From Colimorpha sp045640985 (lineage in GTDB: Bacteria; Bacteroidota; Bacteroidia; Bacteroidales; P3), in contig JAZUFZ010000001.1 in NCBI GenBank assembly GCA_045640985.1, positions 3,090 through 67,089 on the forward strand: DNA of 64,000 bases. Direction: 5' to 3'. The notes under the pieces were generated by a model, which saw only the letters and a list, made by a program, of their open reading frames with translations, was not told the origin of the DNA and made no database searches. This document shows positions 1 through 8,227 of this stretch, one piece after another. Each line of letters starts with the position of its first letter. Positions within the stretch are counted from its first letter, which is position 1. A program made the translations under genes and the position numbers.

Positions 1-882
1 CGTTTCATAATTGATAGTGCTCTCATCTCTGCCGTTCCAGGTGATTTGTCCGACATCGTCCATATTGTTGGAATAGATAGCATCACTTGAAAGAACCATA
101 CCGGCGCCATCCACAACACAGTTGCCACCTTCCCATTCTATTTGCGTCATATAATTTGGAATATTCATCTGCTGCTCAATCAAAGAGGGCAGAGAATCGT
201 CCAGTGCGCGTCCAGGGTAGTACATAAAATCAAGCATGGCAACACTGTCCTCTGCTCCGAAATAGAAACAGATAGGACCGCAGTCGCGATACCAGAATGA
301 GTTGCCTGGTCCTACGATGAATTTTACATTCTCGTGGCGGAGGTTCATACGTTCAAGTTTGCGCAATACGATATTTGAGTCTGAGGCCTGCTCAACGTGA
401 ACCCAAGCTTCAGCTCCTCCCAGTTGGATACCATCCATCAGGTAGAAAAACGTATTGCCGAAAGTGCTTGTGGTGTCCATGGTGATTACGTATGGGCCGC
501 TTCCTTGCTGTCGCCATCCGTTGGAATAGTGGTAGTAGTCAGCGTGTCCCGTTACCAATGGATCTGCATACCAGTATTGGTCGTTCTCATGACCTGGCAC
601 AAGATATTCATAATAGGGCGTTACCACAATGGCTTGAACTTCTTCCCATTCGCCAGGAAACCACCGGTCTGCGGGAAGTGCGCTGCTGTATTGGTGCTTT
701 GCTGCCATTGCCGGCTGGGAATTCATAGTCGTAGAAAGTGGTATATTGCTTTCCAGATAACGTTTTGAAATGTCACGTTTGTGGATGAACTCCCTCCACG
801 ATTTCTGTAAATTCGTAGGCTCTTGAGCAAAAGAACTGCCCATAAAGAGCAGTCCTAATGTGATTATTATCAGTTTTTTCAT
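1..882 (-). CDS. Secreted agmatine/peptidylarginine deiminase-family protein (3' end outside window)
   Basis: The reading frame opens at 882 and is still open at base 1, giving 294 residues without a stop, so the C-terminus is missing. Residues 1-20 are a signal peptide ending GSSFAQ. Family hallmarks of the Porphyromonas-type PAD/agmatine deiminase fold follow: WFPGEWEEV at 74-82, FWYRDCGPI at 197-204 (D200 would be the substrate-binding Asp) and EWEGGN at 249-254. These enzymes hydrolyse a guanidinium group to citrulline or carbamoylputrescine plus ammonia. The segment LDFMYYPGR after the RD motif resembles the P. gingivalis secreted PPAD more than cytosolic AguA. The catalytic Cys and His lie in the missing part, so activity and any T9SS C-terminal signal cannot be judged. 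It follows kce by 30 bp on the same strand and is probably co-transcribed with it. Confidence 0.75.
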   Translation of the reverse strand, partial: MKKLIIITLGLLFMGSSFAQEPTNLQKSWREFIHKRDISKRYLESNIPLSTTMNSQPAMAAKHQYSSALPADRWFPGEWEEVQAIVVTPYYEYLVPGHENDQYWYADPLVTGHADYYHYSNGWRQQGSGPYVITMDTTSTFGNTFFYLMDGIQLGGAEAWVHVEQASDSNIVLRKLERMNLRHENVKFIVGPGNSFWYRDCGPICFYFGAEDSVAMLDFMYYPGRALDDSLPSLIEQQMNIPNYMTQIEWEGGNCVVDGAGMVLSSDAIYSNNMDDVGQITWNGRDESTINYET

Positions 883-912
883 CGTAATAAATATTGGCTT
901 GTTTTCCAATTG

Positions 913-1746
913 TTAGTGACGAGGTTTAAGACTGAGTATTTCGCGGGCTTCATCGCTGGTGGCGATAGGACGACCCAGAAGTTTTGCCATTCTTACGACT
1001 TTATCAACCAGTTCTCCGTTGCTCTTTGCCAATACACCTTTTTCGAGGTAGAGGTTGTCTTCAAAACCAACGCGAACATTACCGCCCATTACGATAGCAG
1101 GAGCGGCCAGAGTGAAGGCATGACGGCCGATACCGGTTGCGGTCCAGGTGCTGCCAGCAGGAATATTCTTAACCATCCAGCACAGGTTGTCAACGGTTGC
1201 GGGAGTGCATCCGCTTACACCGAGAACGAAGTTGAACTGCATAGGATCACCGGGAACCTGACCTTTGCGAGCCATAGTGAGAATGGTGTCGAGGTGTCCC
1301 ATTTCAAAGCATTCGTATTCCGGTTTGATGCCTTTTTCCATCATACGTTTTCCGAAAGCGCGCATGGTCGGCATAGTGTTGTCGAAGATATCATCGCCGA
1401 AGTTGCAGGTACCGCAGTCGAGGGTTGCCATCTCAGGAATAGGAGTGGTATTGGTAGAATCCAGACGCTCGTCGGGAGTCATTCCTACTGCACCACCGGT
1501 GGAAGGAATCAGGATAACGTTAGGACATACCTTGAGGATAGCCTCGGTACATTCCTGGAAACGTACATGGCTTTGGGTTGGAGTACCGTCATCTTCACGG
1601 ACGTGGAGGTGAATGATGGCTGCGCCCGCATCCACTGCAGACTTGGCTTCGCGTACGATTTCTTCAACGGTGTAAGGTACATTGGGATTCTGCTCTTTGG
1701 TAACTTCTGCGCCGCATATTGCAGCTGTGATTATCAGTTTTTCCAT
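913..1746 (-). CDS. kce: 3-keto-5-aminohexanoate cleavage enzyme (BKACE family)
   Basis: A 277-residue protein, the usual length for Kce. I chose the ATG at 1746 (MEKLIITAAICGAE) over one 30 codons upstream because it begins exactly at the conserved first strand and lies downstream of the promoter at 1807-1837. Zinc ligands H46 and H48 are visible in the IIHLHVR motif, and the GFEDN segment near 227-231 carries the expected third ligand. Kce condenses 3-keto-5-aminohexanoate with acetyl-CoA to give aminobutyryl-CoA and acetoacetate, a step of anaerobic lysine fermentation. The other lysine-fermentation genes (kamA, kamDE, kdd, kal) are not in the window. BKACE paralogues act on other beta-keto acids, so the substrate is an inference from overall similarity. 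Confidence 0.85.
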   Translation of the reverse strand: MEKLIITAAICGAEVTKEQNPNVPYTVEEIVREAKSAVDAGAAIIHLHVREDDGTPTQSHVRFQECTEAILKVCPNVILIPSTGGAVGMTPDERLDSTNTTPIPEMATLDCGTCNFGDDIFDNTMPTMRAFGKRMMEKGIKPEYECFEMGHLDTILTMARKGQVPGDPMQFNFVLGVSGCTPATVDNLCWMVKNIPAGSTWTATGIGRHAFTLAAPAIVMGGNVRVGFEDNLYLEKGVLAKSNGELVDKVVRMAKLLGRPIATSDEAREILSLKPRH

Positions 1747-1806
1747 AATATTATATTGATTTATTTTATTTGCTTCATCGGGATATTGCCCCATTGTTTC
1801 CGGTTG

Positions 1807-1837
1807 CAAAGGTACGAAACTTTCTTCAATCGACAAA
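1807..1837 (-). promoter_or_regulatory. Bacteroidota-type promoter for kce
   Basis: Minus-strand -33 TTTG (1837-1834), 19 bp spacer, -7 TACCTTTG (1814-1807). This places transcription start about 55 nt upstream of the chosen kce start. Confidence 0.7.
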
Positions 1838-1951
1838 ATTTATTCTCGTTTTTCTTTCCAACACTCACGCTTACACATACTTTCGAGTTCTGCTTTCTTG
1901 CCTGTTCATAAAAAAACATTCTGTTTTTAGCTCTGTGTCAAAAAAAGTTCG

Positions 1952-1959
1952 TATCTTTG
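1952..1959 (+). promoter_or_regulatory. -7 box directly in front of the lytic transglycosylase
   Basis: TATCTTTG ends only 5 nt before the ATG at 1965, so the transcript would be leaderless or nearly so. No TTTG at the -33 position was found. Confidence 0.65.
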
Positions 1960-1964
1960 CACCC

Positions 1965-2924
1965 ATGAAAAAACTCAGTATTATCGCTATCATCTTGTCC
2001 TGCATTGCCATTGGGGGACAGGTGTTTGTTTTTGCCACTCAAAAAGAAAATAATGACGCAGTTTATACCAAGGCACTTCAGTCCAGTTACAGAATTTTTG
2101 CCCCGGTTCTTCCCGATACGTTGGATTTCGCTGGTGAAATGGTCCCGATGCAGGCGTATTATGTGCGTGAGTGTCTCGACCGTGAACTTATGGTGAACAT
2201 GTACTGGCAGAGTAATATGCTGCTTATCATGAAGCGGGCAGGACGTTATTTCCCCACCATCGAGAAAATCCTTAAAGAGGAAGGAGTTCCTGAAGACTTC
2301 AAGTATCTCTGTGTAATTGAGAGTGGTCTCACCAATGTTACGTCCCCGGCGAAAGCATCTGGATACTGGCAGTTCCTCAAGGCGACGGGACAGTCATACG
2401 GTCTTGAAATTTCGGATGAAATTGATATGCGCTGGGATATTGAAGCCTCCACACATGCGGCGTGCCGCTATCTCAAGTCTGCCCGAGCCCGGTTCGGCAA
2501 CTGGACTTCTGCGGCTGCAAGTTATAACTGTGGCGAAAGTGGCCTTCAGAAACGTCTCCAGAAACAGGATGTTACTTCATATTATGATGTGCGGCTCAAC
2601 AATGAAACTACCCGTTATGTGTATCGCATTCTTGCAATGAAACTTATTATGCAGCACCCACAATCGTATGGGTTCTATGTGCGTCAGTGTGATTTGTACC
2701 AGCCAATCAAGACTACAACGGTATCGCTGTCCGGTCAGAACGTAGATCTATACCAGTGGTGTAAATCACAGGGCATAAGCTATAAGGTGTTGCGGGAGTT
2801 GAACCCCTGGCTTCAAACGGAAACTCTTACTAATAAAACCAATAAGACCTATCAGGTAAAAGTTCCTGTAAAAGGTGCGCTTACCGCCCGCTCTTCCAAT
2901 ACCTCGCTGGTAGAGCGCTTGTAA
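1965..2924 (+). CDS. Lytic murein transglycosylase (SLT domain, MltD-like)
   Basis: A 319-residue exported protein. The start at 1965 gives MKKLSIIAIILSCIAIGGQ, a signal peptide or anchor, just after a -7 box. An SLT domain spans about residues 105-230: VIESGL holds the probable catalytic Glu (E119), followed by GYWQF and ASYNCGESG motifs typical of MltD-type enzymes. The enzyme cleaves the MurNAc-GlcNAc bond with 1,6-anhydro product formation in the periplasm. Residues about 255-310 look like one degenerate LysM-type cell-wall-binding unit. It lies 75 bp upstream of uvrA on the same strand; functional linkage is not evident. Confidence 0.9.
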   Translation: MKKLSIIAIILSCIAIGGQVFVFATQKENNDAVYTKALQSSYRIFAPVLPDTLDFAGEMVPMQAYYVRECLDRELMVNMYWQSNMLLIMKRAGRYFPTIEKILKEEGVPEDFKYLCVIESGLTNVTSPAKASGYWQFLKATGQSYGLEISDEIDMRWDIEASTHAACRYLKSARARFGNWTSAAASYNCGESGLQKRLQKQDVTSYYDVRLNNETTRYVYRILAMKLIMQHPQSYGFYVRQCDLYQPIKTTTVSLSGQNVDLYQWCKSQGISYKVLRELNPWLQTETLTNKTNKTYQVKVPVKGALTARSSNTSLVERL

Positions 2925-2999
2925 GTCCGTGGTATCTCTGATCTGGCGCGTACCGCATTACAACCTTTCATCGTGAATATATAACCTTAAATCTGAATC

Positions 3000-5849
3000 A
3001 TGCCTCTCGATATTCTTGGTGCAAGAGAACATAATCTTCAAAATATTGACATTTCGCTCCCCCGCAATCAGCTTGTGGTGTTTACCGGGTTAAGCGGCAG
3101 TGGAAAATCTACGCTGGCTTTCGATACAATTTATGCTGAAGGACAACGCCGGTATATGGAAACGTTTTCCGCGTATGCCCGTCATTTTATCGGTAACATG
3201 GAGCGCCCGGATGTGGACCAGATCAATGGGCTGAGTCCGGTTATCAGCATTGAGCAGAAGACAACCAACAAGAATCCCCGTTCTACGGTGGGAACAGTTA
3301 CTGAAATTTATGATTTTGTGCGTCTGCTTTATGCCCGCATCGGGGAGGCGTATTCCTATATGACGGGGGAGAAGATGGTCAAATATACCGATCATCAGAT
3401 TCTCGACCTTATCCAAAAAGACTATGCCGGACACGATGTTACGGTTTTGGCTCCGCTTGTGAAAGGCCGCAAGGGACATTATCGGGAACTCTTTGCCCAG
3501 GTGGCCAAGAAGGGCTATATTCGTGTCCGTGTAGATGGAGAGATTAAGGAACTGAGCTATAATATGCAGGTCGATCGTTACAAGACCCATGATATCGAAC
3601 TTGTCATAGACCGCATTCGTGTAGGGCAGAGCGGTGATACCCGTCTTCCTGAGGCTACCCGTACGGCTTTCAAGCAGGGCAAAGGAGTGTTGATGATTTT
3701 GGATAATACGGACGGCAAGTTCCGCTATTTCAGCCGTAAGCTTATGGATCCGGTATCGGATATATCCTATTCTGATCCGGAACCCAACACTTTCAGTTTC
3801 AACTCTCCTTATGGCGCCTGTCCGAAATGCAACGGACTTGGCGAAATTTCTGAGATAGACCTTTCAAAACTTATATCCGACCGCTCTAAGAGTATCCGCG
3901 ACGGAGCGTTTGATTTTCTTGGCAAATATTCAGCGGGCAATCCCTTTTTCCGTCAGTTGGAGAACCTCGGGAAATCCTATAATTTTACTTTGGATACCCC
4001 TGTTGCGGAGTTCTCCGAGGAGGCGCTTAATGTCGTGCTTTATGGTACCAGCGATTATACTCCGATGATTGACCTTGAGGATGCGGAGCATTTTTCCGGC
4101 TTTGAAGGTATTGTGAACTATATACGGCAGCTGGCAACGGACGACACTTCGGCCGCATTGCAGAAATGGGCGGCGAACTTTATGAATCTTGTTCCTTGTC
4201 CCGAGTGTCACGGGCTTCGGCTCAAGACCGAAAGTCTGCACTTCTTCATTGATGGCAAGAATATCGGAGAACTCACCCAGATGGATCTGGTGGAGTTCTA
4301 TCAGTGGATGTCGGAACTGGAACCCAAGTTATCCGAAAACCAGAAGGCTATCGCACATGAGATTATCAGAGAAATCCTTACCCGTACGCGTTTCTTGCTG
4401 GATGTGGGTTTGGGGTATCTCTCCCTTGCACGAAGTACCCGCACCCTCAGCGGTGGAGAAAGCCAGCGTATCCGTCTGGCTACTCAGATCGGCGCTCAGC
4501 TTACGGGGGTATTGTATATTCTGGATGAACCGTCTATCGGGCTTCATCAACGTGACAATGGCCGTCTCATTGCCGCACTCAAATCCTTGCGCGATTTAGG
4601 CAATAGTGTGATTGTGGTAGAGCACGACCGTGATATGATGCTGGCAGCTGATTATCTCGTGGATATCGGGCCCCGGGCGGGTGTTCACGGTGGCAAGATT
4701 ATGTATGAAGGTCCGGTGGCTCCGCTACTCGAACCGGGGGTAAAGAATCCTTCACATAGCCTTACGATAGATTATCTTCATCGTACCTTGGATATTCCCG
4801 TTCCCAAACGTCGTTCCGCCGAAGGAAAGCCTGTGCTTTCCATCATCGGGGCAACGGGCAACAATCTCAAGAATCTCACGGTAAACATTCCTCTGGGTTT
4901 GTTTGTCTGCATTACAGGTGTGAGCGGCAGTGGGAAATCGTCCCTCATCAACGGTACGTTGCATCCGATATTGAGCCGATATTTCTATCATTCCCAGGCG
5001 CGGCCGCTGCCTTATCAGGACTGTTTCGGATTGGATAATATAGATAAGGTCATTCAGATAGACCAGTCCCCAATCGGACGTACTCCCAGAAGTAATCCTG
5101 CCACATACGTAGGCATATTCGATGATATACGGCAGCTTTTTGCTCAGTTGCCGGCTTCCAGAATCCGGGGCTACAAGCCCGGCCGTTTCTCGTTCAATGT
5201 GAGCGGCGGCCGTTGCGAGACCTGCAAGGGGGCAGGCGTCCGTACCATTGAGATGAATTTCCTTCCCGATGTATATGTGGGCTGTGAGACCTGTGGCGGA
5301 AAACGTTATAACCGCGAGACGCTCGAAATCCGTTATCGCGGGAAATCCATCTCCGATCTGTTGGATATGACGGTGGAGCAGGCCGTGGATTTCTTCAGCA
5401 ATATGCCTAAGATTCACCGCAAGCTTCAGGCCATTCAGCAGGTAGGACTCGGATATATTACCCTTGGTCAGCCCAGTACGACTCTCAGCGGCGGTGAGGC
5501 CCAGCGTATCAAGCTCGCGGCTGAACTCAGCCGTCCTTCAACCGGACGCACGTTGTATCTTTTGGATGAACCTACTACAGGTCTCCATTTTGATGATATC
5601 CGCCAGTTGCTCGAAGTGCTGCAGGCTTTGGTGGATAAAGGCAACAGCGTGCTGGTCATTGAGCATAATCTCGATGTGGTCAAGACTGCTGATTATATCA
5701 TAGACCTGGGACCGGAAGGCGGCAGAAACGGCGGCCGTCTGGTTTGTTGCGGTACGCCTGAGGAAGTGGCAAAATGTCCTGAAAGTCTTACTGGAGAATT
5801 TCTGGCAAAGGAACTTTCCGAAACCCGTAGAGATGACAAAAATTCGTAA
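3000..5849 (+). CDS. uvrA: Excinuclease ABC subunit A
   Basis: A 949-residue protein, the normal UvrA length. It has two ABC ATPase halves: Walker A GLSGSGKST at about residue 30 and GVSGSGKSS at about 640, with signature segments LSGGESQRI and LSGGEAQRI and Walker B LDEP. UvrA scans DNA for bulky lesions and loads UvrB in nucleotide excision repair. The C-terminal zinc module is intact (CETC then CETC, 19 residues apart). The N-terminal zinc module appears to lack its first cysteine pair: the stretch before FSFNSPYGACPKC has no CxxC. PNGase F begins 17 bp downstream, so the two may share a transcript although unrelated in function. Confidence 0.96.
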   Translation: MPLDILGAREHNLQNIDISLPRNQLVVFTGLSGSGKSTLAFDTIYAEGQRRYMETFSAYARHFIGNMERPDVDQINGLSPVISIEQKTTNKNPRSTVGTVTEIYDFVRLLYARIGEAYSYMTGEKMVKYTDHQILDLIQKDYAGHDVTVLAPLVKGRKGHYRELFAQVAKKGYIRVRVDGEIKELSYNMQVDRYKTHDIELVIDRIRVGQSGDTRLPEATRTAFKQGKGVLMILDNTDGKFRYFSRKLMDPVSDISYSDPEPNTFSFNSPYGACPKCNGLGEISEIDLSKLISDRSKSIRDGAFDFLGKYSAGNPFFRQLENLGKSYNFTLDTPVAEFSEEALNVVLYGTSDYTPMIDLEDAEHFSGFEGIVNYIRQLATDDTSAALQKWAANFMNLVPCPECHGLRLKTESLHFFIDGKNIGELTQMDLVEFYQWMSELEPKLSENQKAIAHEIIREILTRTRFLLDVGLGYLSLARSTRTLSGGESQRIRLATQIGAQLTGVLYILDEPSIGLHQRDNGRLIAALKSLRDLGNSVIVVEHDRDMMLAADYLVDIGPRAGVHGGKIMYEGPVAPLLEPGVKNPSHSLTIDYLHRTLDIPVPKRRSAEGKPVLSIIGATGNNLKNLTVNIPLGLFVCITGVSGSGKSSLINGTLHPILSRYFYHSQARPLPYQDCFGLDNIDKVIQIDQSPIGRTPRSNPATYVGIFDDIRQLFAQLPASRIRGYKPGRFSFNVSGGRCETCKGAGVRTIEMNFLPDVYVGCETCGGKRYNRETLEIRYRGKSISDLLDMTVEQAVDFFSNMPKIHRKLQAIQQVGLGYITLGQPSTTLSGGEAQRIKLAAELSRPSTGRTLYLLDEPTTGLHFDDIRQLLEVLQALVDKGNSVLVIEHNLDVVKTADYIIDLGPEGGRNGGRLVCCGTPEEVAKCPESLTGEFLAKELSETRRDDKNS

Positions 5850-5866
5850 TTATTAGCATTCTAAAT

Positions 5867-7558
5867 ATGAAATTCAAAATCTTAATTCTTATGCTTGCTT
5901 TCGCCACAACAGTGATGGCCGAAAAGAAAGTTGATTACAACAAGTACAATAACTTTTATTACAACGTTTACGACTATGATTCCGACCATACCGATACCTC
6001 GACTATTGTCGTGGAACGGGTGGGGAATATGTGCGTTGTCTATAATCCGAACCAGGTGGGCAAGCCTGTTCCCGGTCTGGCCCGCGAATTGACGCTTGCC
6101 GACTATGTCCACGACAGCCTGACCTTTGATCTGATGTACGATACCATCGTTTTCCGCTCTTCCCGCCAGCTTTCGCGGAGCGATATCGAATGGACAAAGG
6201 AAACCCTCACAAAAACCCGTACGCGCTATACCTGTTATGTGAATTCCAACAAGCTCGAATTTGTGGTTGAAGCCGGTCATCATTGCATCAATCCGCTGCC
6301 CCAGTATGGTCTTCAGGAGGGCGTTCTGGTGGAATACTGGCGGAACGGACAGTTGCAGATACAGCTCAACAAATGGGACGATAAGGCAAGTTCCATGATG
6401 CTGAAGGCTTTTACCCCCGTAAACCTTACCTACGTCACCGCTGCCGAACAGGACAGAATCAAGCGGGAACGCCTGGTTATCAGCACCAGAATCTTCGATC
6501 AGGTTCAACTCTCCTGGGGTCAGCAGAACGATTCTGCAAGTGATTTGGCTACAACCGACAAGGTACTCCATTTTGCCGGCGGCACGCTGGCTATGAGACG
6601 CGTGCATCTTCAGGCGCTGCCTCCCCATTACCAGACTTTTGTTGAAATCCACCAGCGCAGCAACGGCGACGCCTACGACCGCACGGGTTCCCTCTTTGTG
6701 ATTCCTCACCGTATGTATTATTCTTTCCTTGACGGCCTCAACGACCCCAAGAATCTTTCCACTATTACCGATCGTCTGGGTCAGCAGTATCAAGGCGTTG
6801 TGAAGTCCAAAGGCTATGAGCCTCTGGTGGAACTGGTGCGATTCTTCACCCCTTTTGGTGTAGGAAAGTTTAATGAAAAAGTGGCGATCGATGGTCTGGA
6901 ATGGAACGACGAGACCTATTATAAGCAGGAAGTTACCGATATGGCCGAGATGCTTCAGGGAGACGTGTGGATCGGCATCTGGATCGGAAACTACGACAAG
7001 GGCGGTCATATCGTTTCGGTGGACCTCAAGAGCTATCCCGGCGAAGATGTCTGGCGCGATGCCGGAATTGTGGACGGCGTGATGCCGCTGTTCAATACCT
7101 GTAACGTACTCGAAATGGCTGGACAGAACTATGGCAAGATGTTCCTTACCGATAGTCTTCAGACTACGTTTGAGATACCCCAAGGGGCGAAGTCCATACG
7201 CCTGCGCTATATCACTACCGGCCATGGCGGCTGGGGCGGGGGCGATGAGTTCAACCCTAAGCCCAACACGATTCTCGTGGATGGCGTGAAGGTCGCTGAA
7301 TATACTCCCTGGAGAGAGGACTGCGGATGTTACCGCGAATGGAATCCGGTGAGCGGTAACTTCTGGAACGGCCTCAGCAGCAGCGACTACAGCCGCAGCG
7401 GCTGGTGTCCCGGAACGGCTACCCAGCCGGTATATTTTGACCTCTCGGGGCTGGAGCCCGGCACTCATACCATTACCGTGGCTATCCCTCAGGGAAAGCC
7501 TATGGAGGGCAGTTTCTCGTCTTGGAACGTGAGTGGCGCGCTGATTATCGGGCGGTAA
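5867..7558 (+). CDS. Secreted peptide-N4-(N-acetyl-glucosaminyl)asparagine amidase F type (PNGase F)
   Basis: A 563-residue protein with signal peptide MKFKILILMLAFATTVMA. The C-terminal half closely resembles flavobacterial PNGase F: YDRTGSLFV at 270-278 (D271 probably equals the catalytic Asp), TGHGGWGGGDEF at 451-462, TPWREDCG at 480-487, and NGLSSSDYSRSGWCPGT at 501-517. PNGase F removes whole N-glycans from glycoproteins by hydrolysing the Asn-GlcNAc amide. Residues about 20-235 precede the catalytic jelly rolls and are longer than in classical PNGase F, resembling the extra N-terminal domain of type II enzymes; that subtype is an inference. It ends near a strong hairpin terminator. The likely substrates are host or dietary glycoproteins outside the cell or in the periplasm. 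Confidence 0.9.
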   Translation: MKFKILILMLAFATTVMAEKKVDYNKYNNFYYNVYDYDSDHTDTSTIVVERVGNMCVVYNPNQVGKPVPGLARELTLADYVHDSLTFDLMYDTIVFRSSRQLSRSDIEWTKETLTKTRTRYTCYVNSNKLEFVVEAGHHCINPLPQYGLQEGVLVEYWRNGQLQIQLNKWDDKASSMMLKAFTPVNLTYVTAAEQDRIKRERLVISTRIFDQVQLSWGQQNDSASDLATTDKVLHFAGGTLAMRRVHLQALPPHYQTFVEIHQRSNGDAYDRTGSLFVIPHRMYYSFLDGLNDPKNLSTITDRLGQQYQGVVKSKGYEPLVELVRFFTPFGVGKFNEKVAIDGLEWNDETYYKQEVTDMAEMLQGDVWIGIWIGNYDKGGHIVSVDLKSYPGEDVWRDAGIVDGVMPLFNTCNVLEMAGQNYGKMFLTDSLQTTFEIPQGAKSIRLRYITTGHGGWGGGDEFNPKPNTILVDGVKVAEYTPWREDCGCYREWNPVSGNFWNGLSSSDYSRSGWCPGTATQPVYFDLSGLEPGTHTITVAIPQGKPMEGSFSSWNVSGALIIGR

Positions 7559-7584
7559 GGCTCGGGTGACTTTGATGAATTTCT

Positions 7585-7623
7585 GGCAGGGCAGGCTTTC
7601 GAGTCTGCCTTGCCTGTATTTTT
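7585..7623 (+). terminator. Intrinsic terminator after PNGase F
   Basis: Arms GGCAGGGCAG (7585-7594) and CTGCCTTGCC (7605-7614) pair with one G-T wobble around a 10-nt loop and are followed by TGTATTTTT. It lies 27 bp after the stop codon. Confidence 0.75.
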
Positions 7624-7660
7624 GAAGTCGCTTTTTTGTATGGCTGCGCCTTACCGGCAT

Positions 7661-7785
7661 AGGGGTAACTCCCTTCTATCTTTTTTCTATCTTCTTTTTA
7701 TCTTTTTTCTATCTCTTATTCTAAGGAAAGGAGATAAAAAGAAGATAATATGGAGATAAAAAGAAGATAGACCGAAGATACCCCT
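7661..7785. repeat. Palindromic dispersed element, copy 1
   Basis: A 125-bp element bounded by AGGGGTA and TACCCCT. It shares the central stretch CTATCTCTTATTCTAAGG and the flanking GATAAAAAGAAG blocks with copy 2 at 36414-36539. Its right end has diverged, so the terminal inverted repeat is only 7 bp. It carries no reading frame and lies between PNGase F and the giant adhesin gene. It behaves like a MITE or REP-type element. Confidence 0.8.
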
Positions 7786-7917
7786 AAGTATCAAGGGGTT
7801 TACACGCGGGAAATCAACGTGAAACAGCGGTGGCGCGGAAGGACGGAAACTTCGGAGAAATGGCGGCTCTACGGTGGGAAAGAAATGTATGGAAACAACA
7901 ATTCTGCGGTGTGTGGG

Positions 7918-8004
7918 AAAGGGCTGGGGAAACCTGATGGGTGGGCTGGGTGTGGGCTGGGGAAACCTGATGAGTGGGCTGGGGAAACCTGTTGGAGAAG
8001 GCAA
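7918..8004. repeat. Tandem GC-rich repeat
   Basis: About three imperfect copies of GGGCTGGGGAAACCTGATG occur in a row, separated by GGTGGGCTGGGTGT-type spacers. No gene is supported here. Confidence 0.7.
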
Positions 8005-8120
8005 TTTGGCATTACTGAAGAAGGGAAGTGAAGGGAAACGGGAAATATTGGAAAATTTCGGCTGTAAGGGTTTGGAATACAATGGATAGAAAAAAATAAA
8101 TAAAAAAAATTCTCTTTTTA

Positions 8121-8151
8121 TTTGTGGTATAAGAAAAAAAGTGTATCTTTG
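8121..8151 (+). promoter_or_regulatory. Promoter of the 2852-residue adhesin gene
   Basis: -33 TTTG (8121-8124), 19 bp spacer, -7 TATCTTTG (8144-8151), an exact match to the Bacteroidota consensus. The leader of about 70 nt contains a small hairpin (GCCC-GAAAA-GGGC near 8166-8178). Confidence 0.85.
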
Positions 8152-8227
8152 CAAGGTGTTACGTATGCCCGAAAAGGGCGTGTTTTGACACATACTATTG
8201 TTGTAAATTAATAAAAAACAGTATAAT

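Larger units (their letters stand above)
7559..8227. other. Intergenic region, 669 bp, no gene
   Basis: It holds the PNGase F terminator, palindromic element copy 1, a GC-rich tandem repeat block (7918-8004) and the promoter and leader of the giant adhesin gene. Small open frames here on both strands are low-complexity products of the repeats and show no start context or recognisable domain. Confidence 0.7.

Noticed and set aside
5882..7660. Minus-strand open frame of 592 codons opposite PNGase F
   Set aside because: It is antisense to a clear enzyme gene, has no domain, and reflects codon bias of the real gene.
7687..8193. Minus-strand proline- and phenylalanine-rich frame of 168 codons
   Set aside because: It is produced by the palindromic element and GC-rich tandem repeat; low complexity only.
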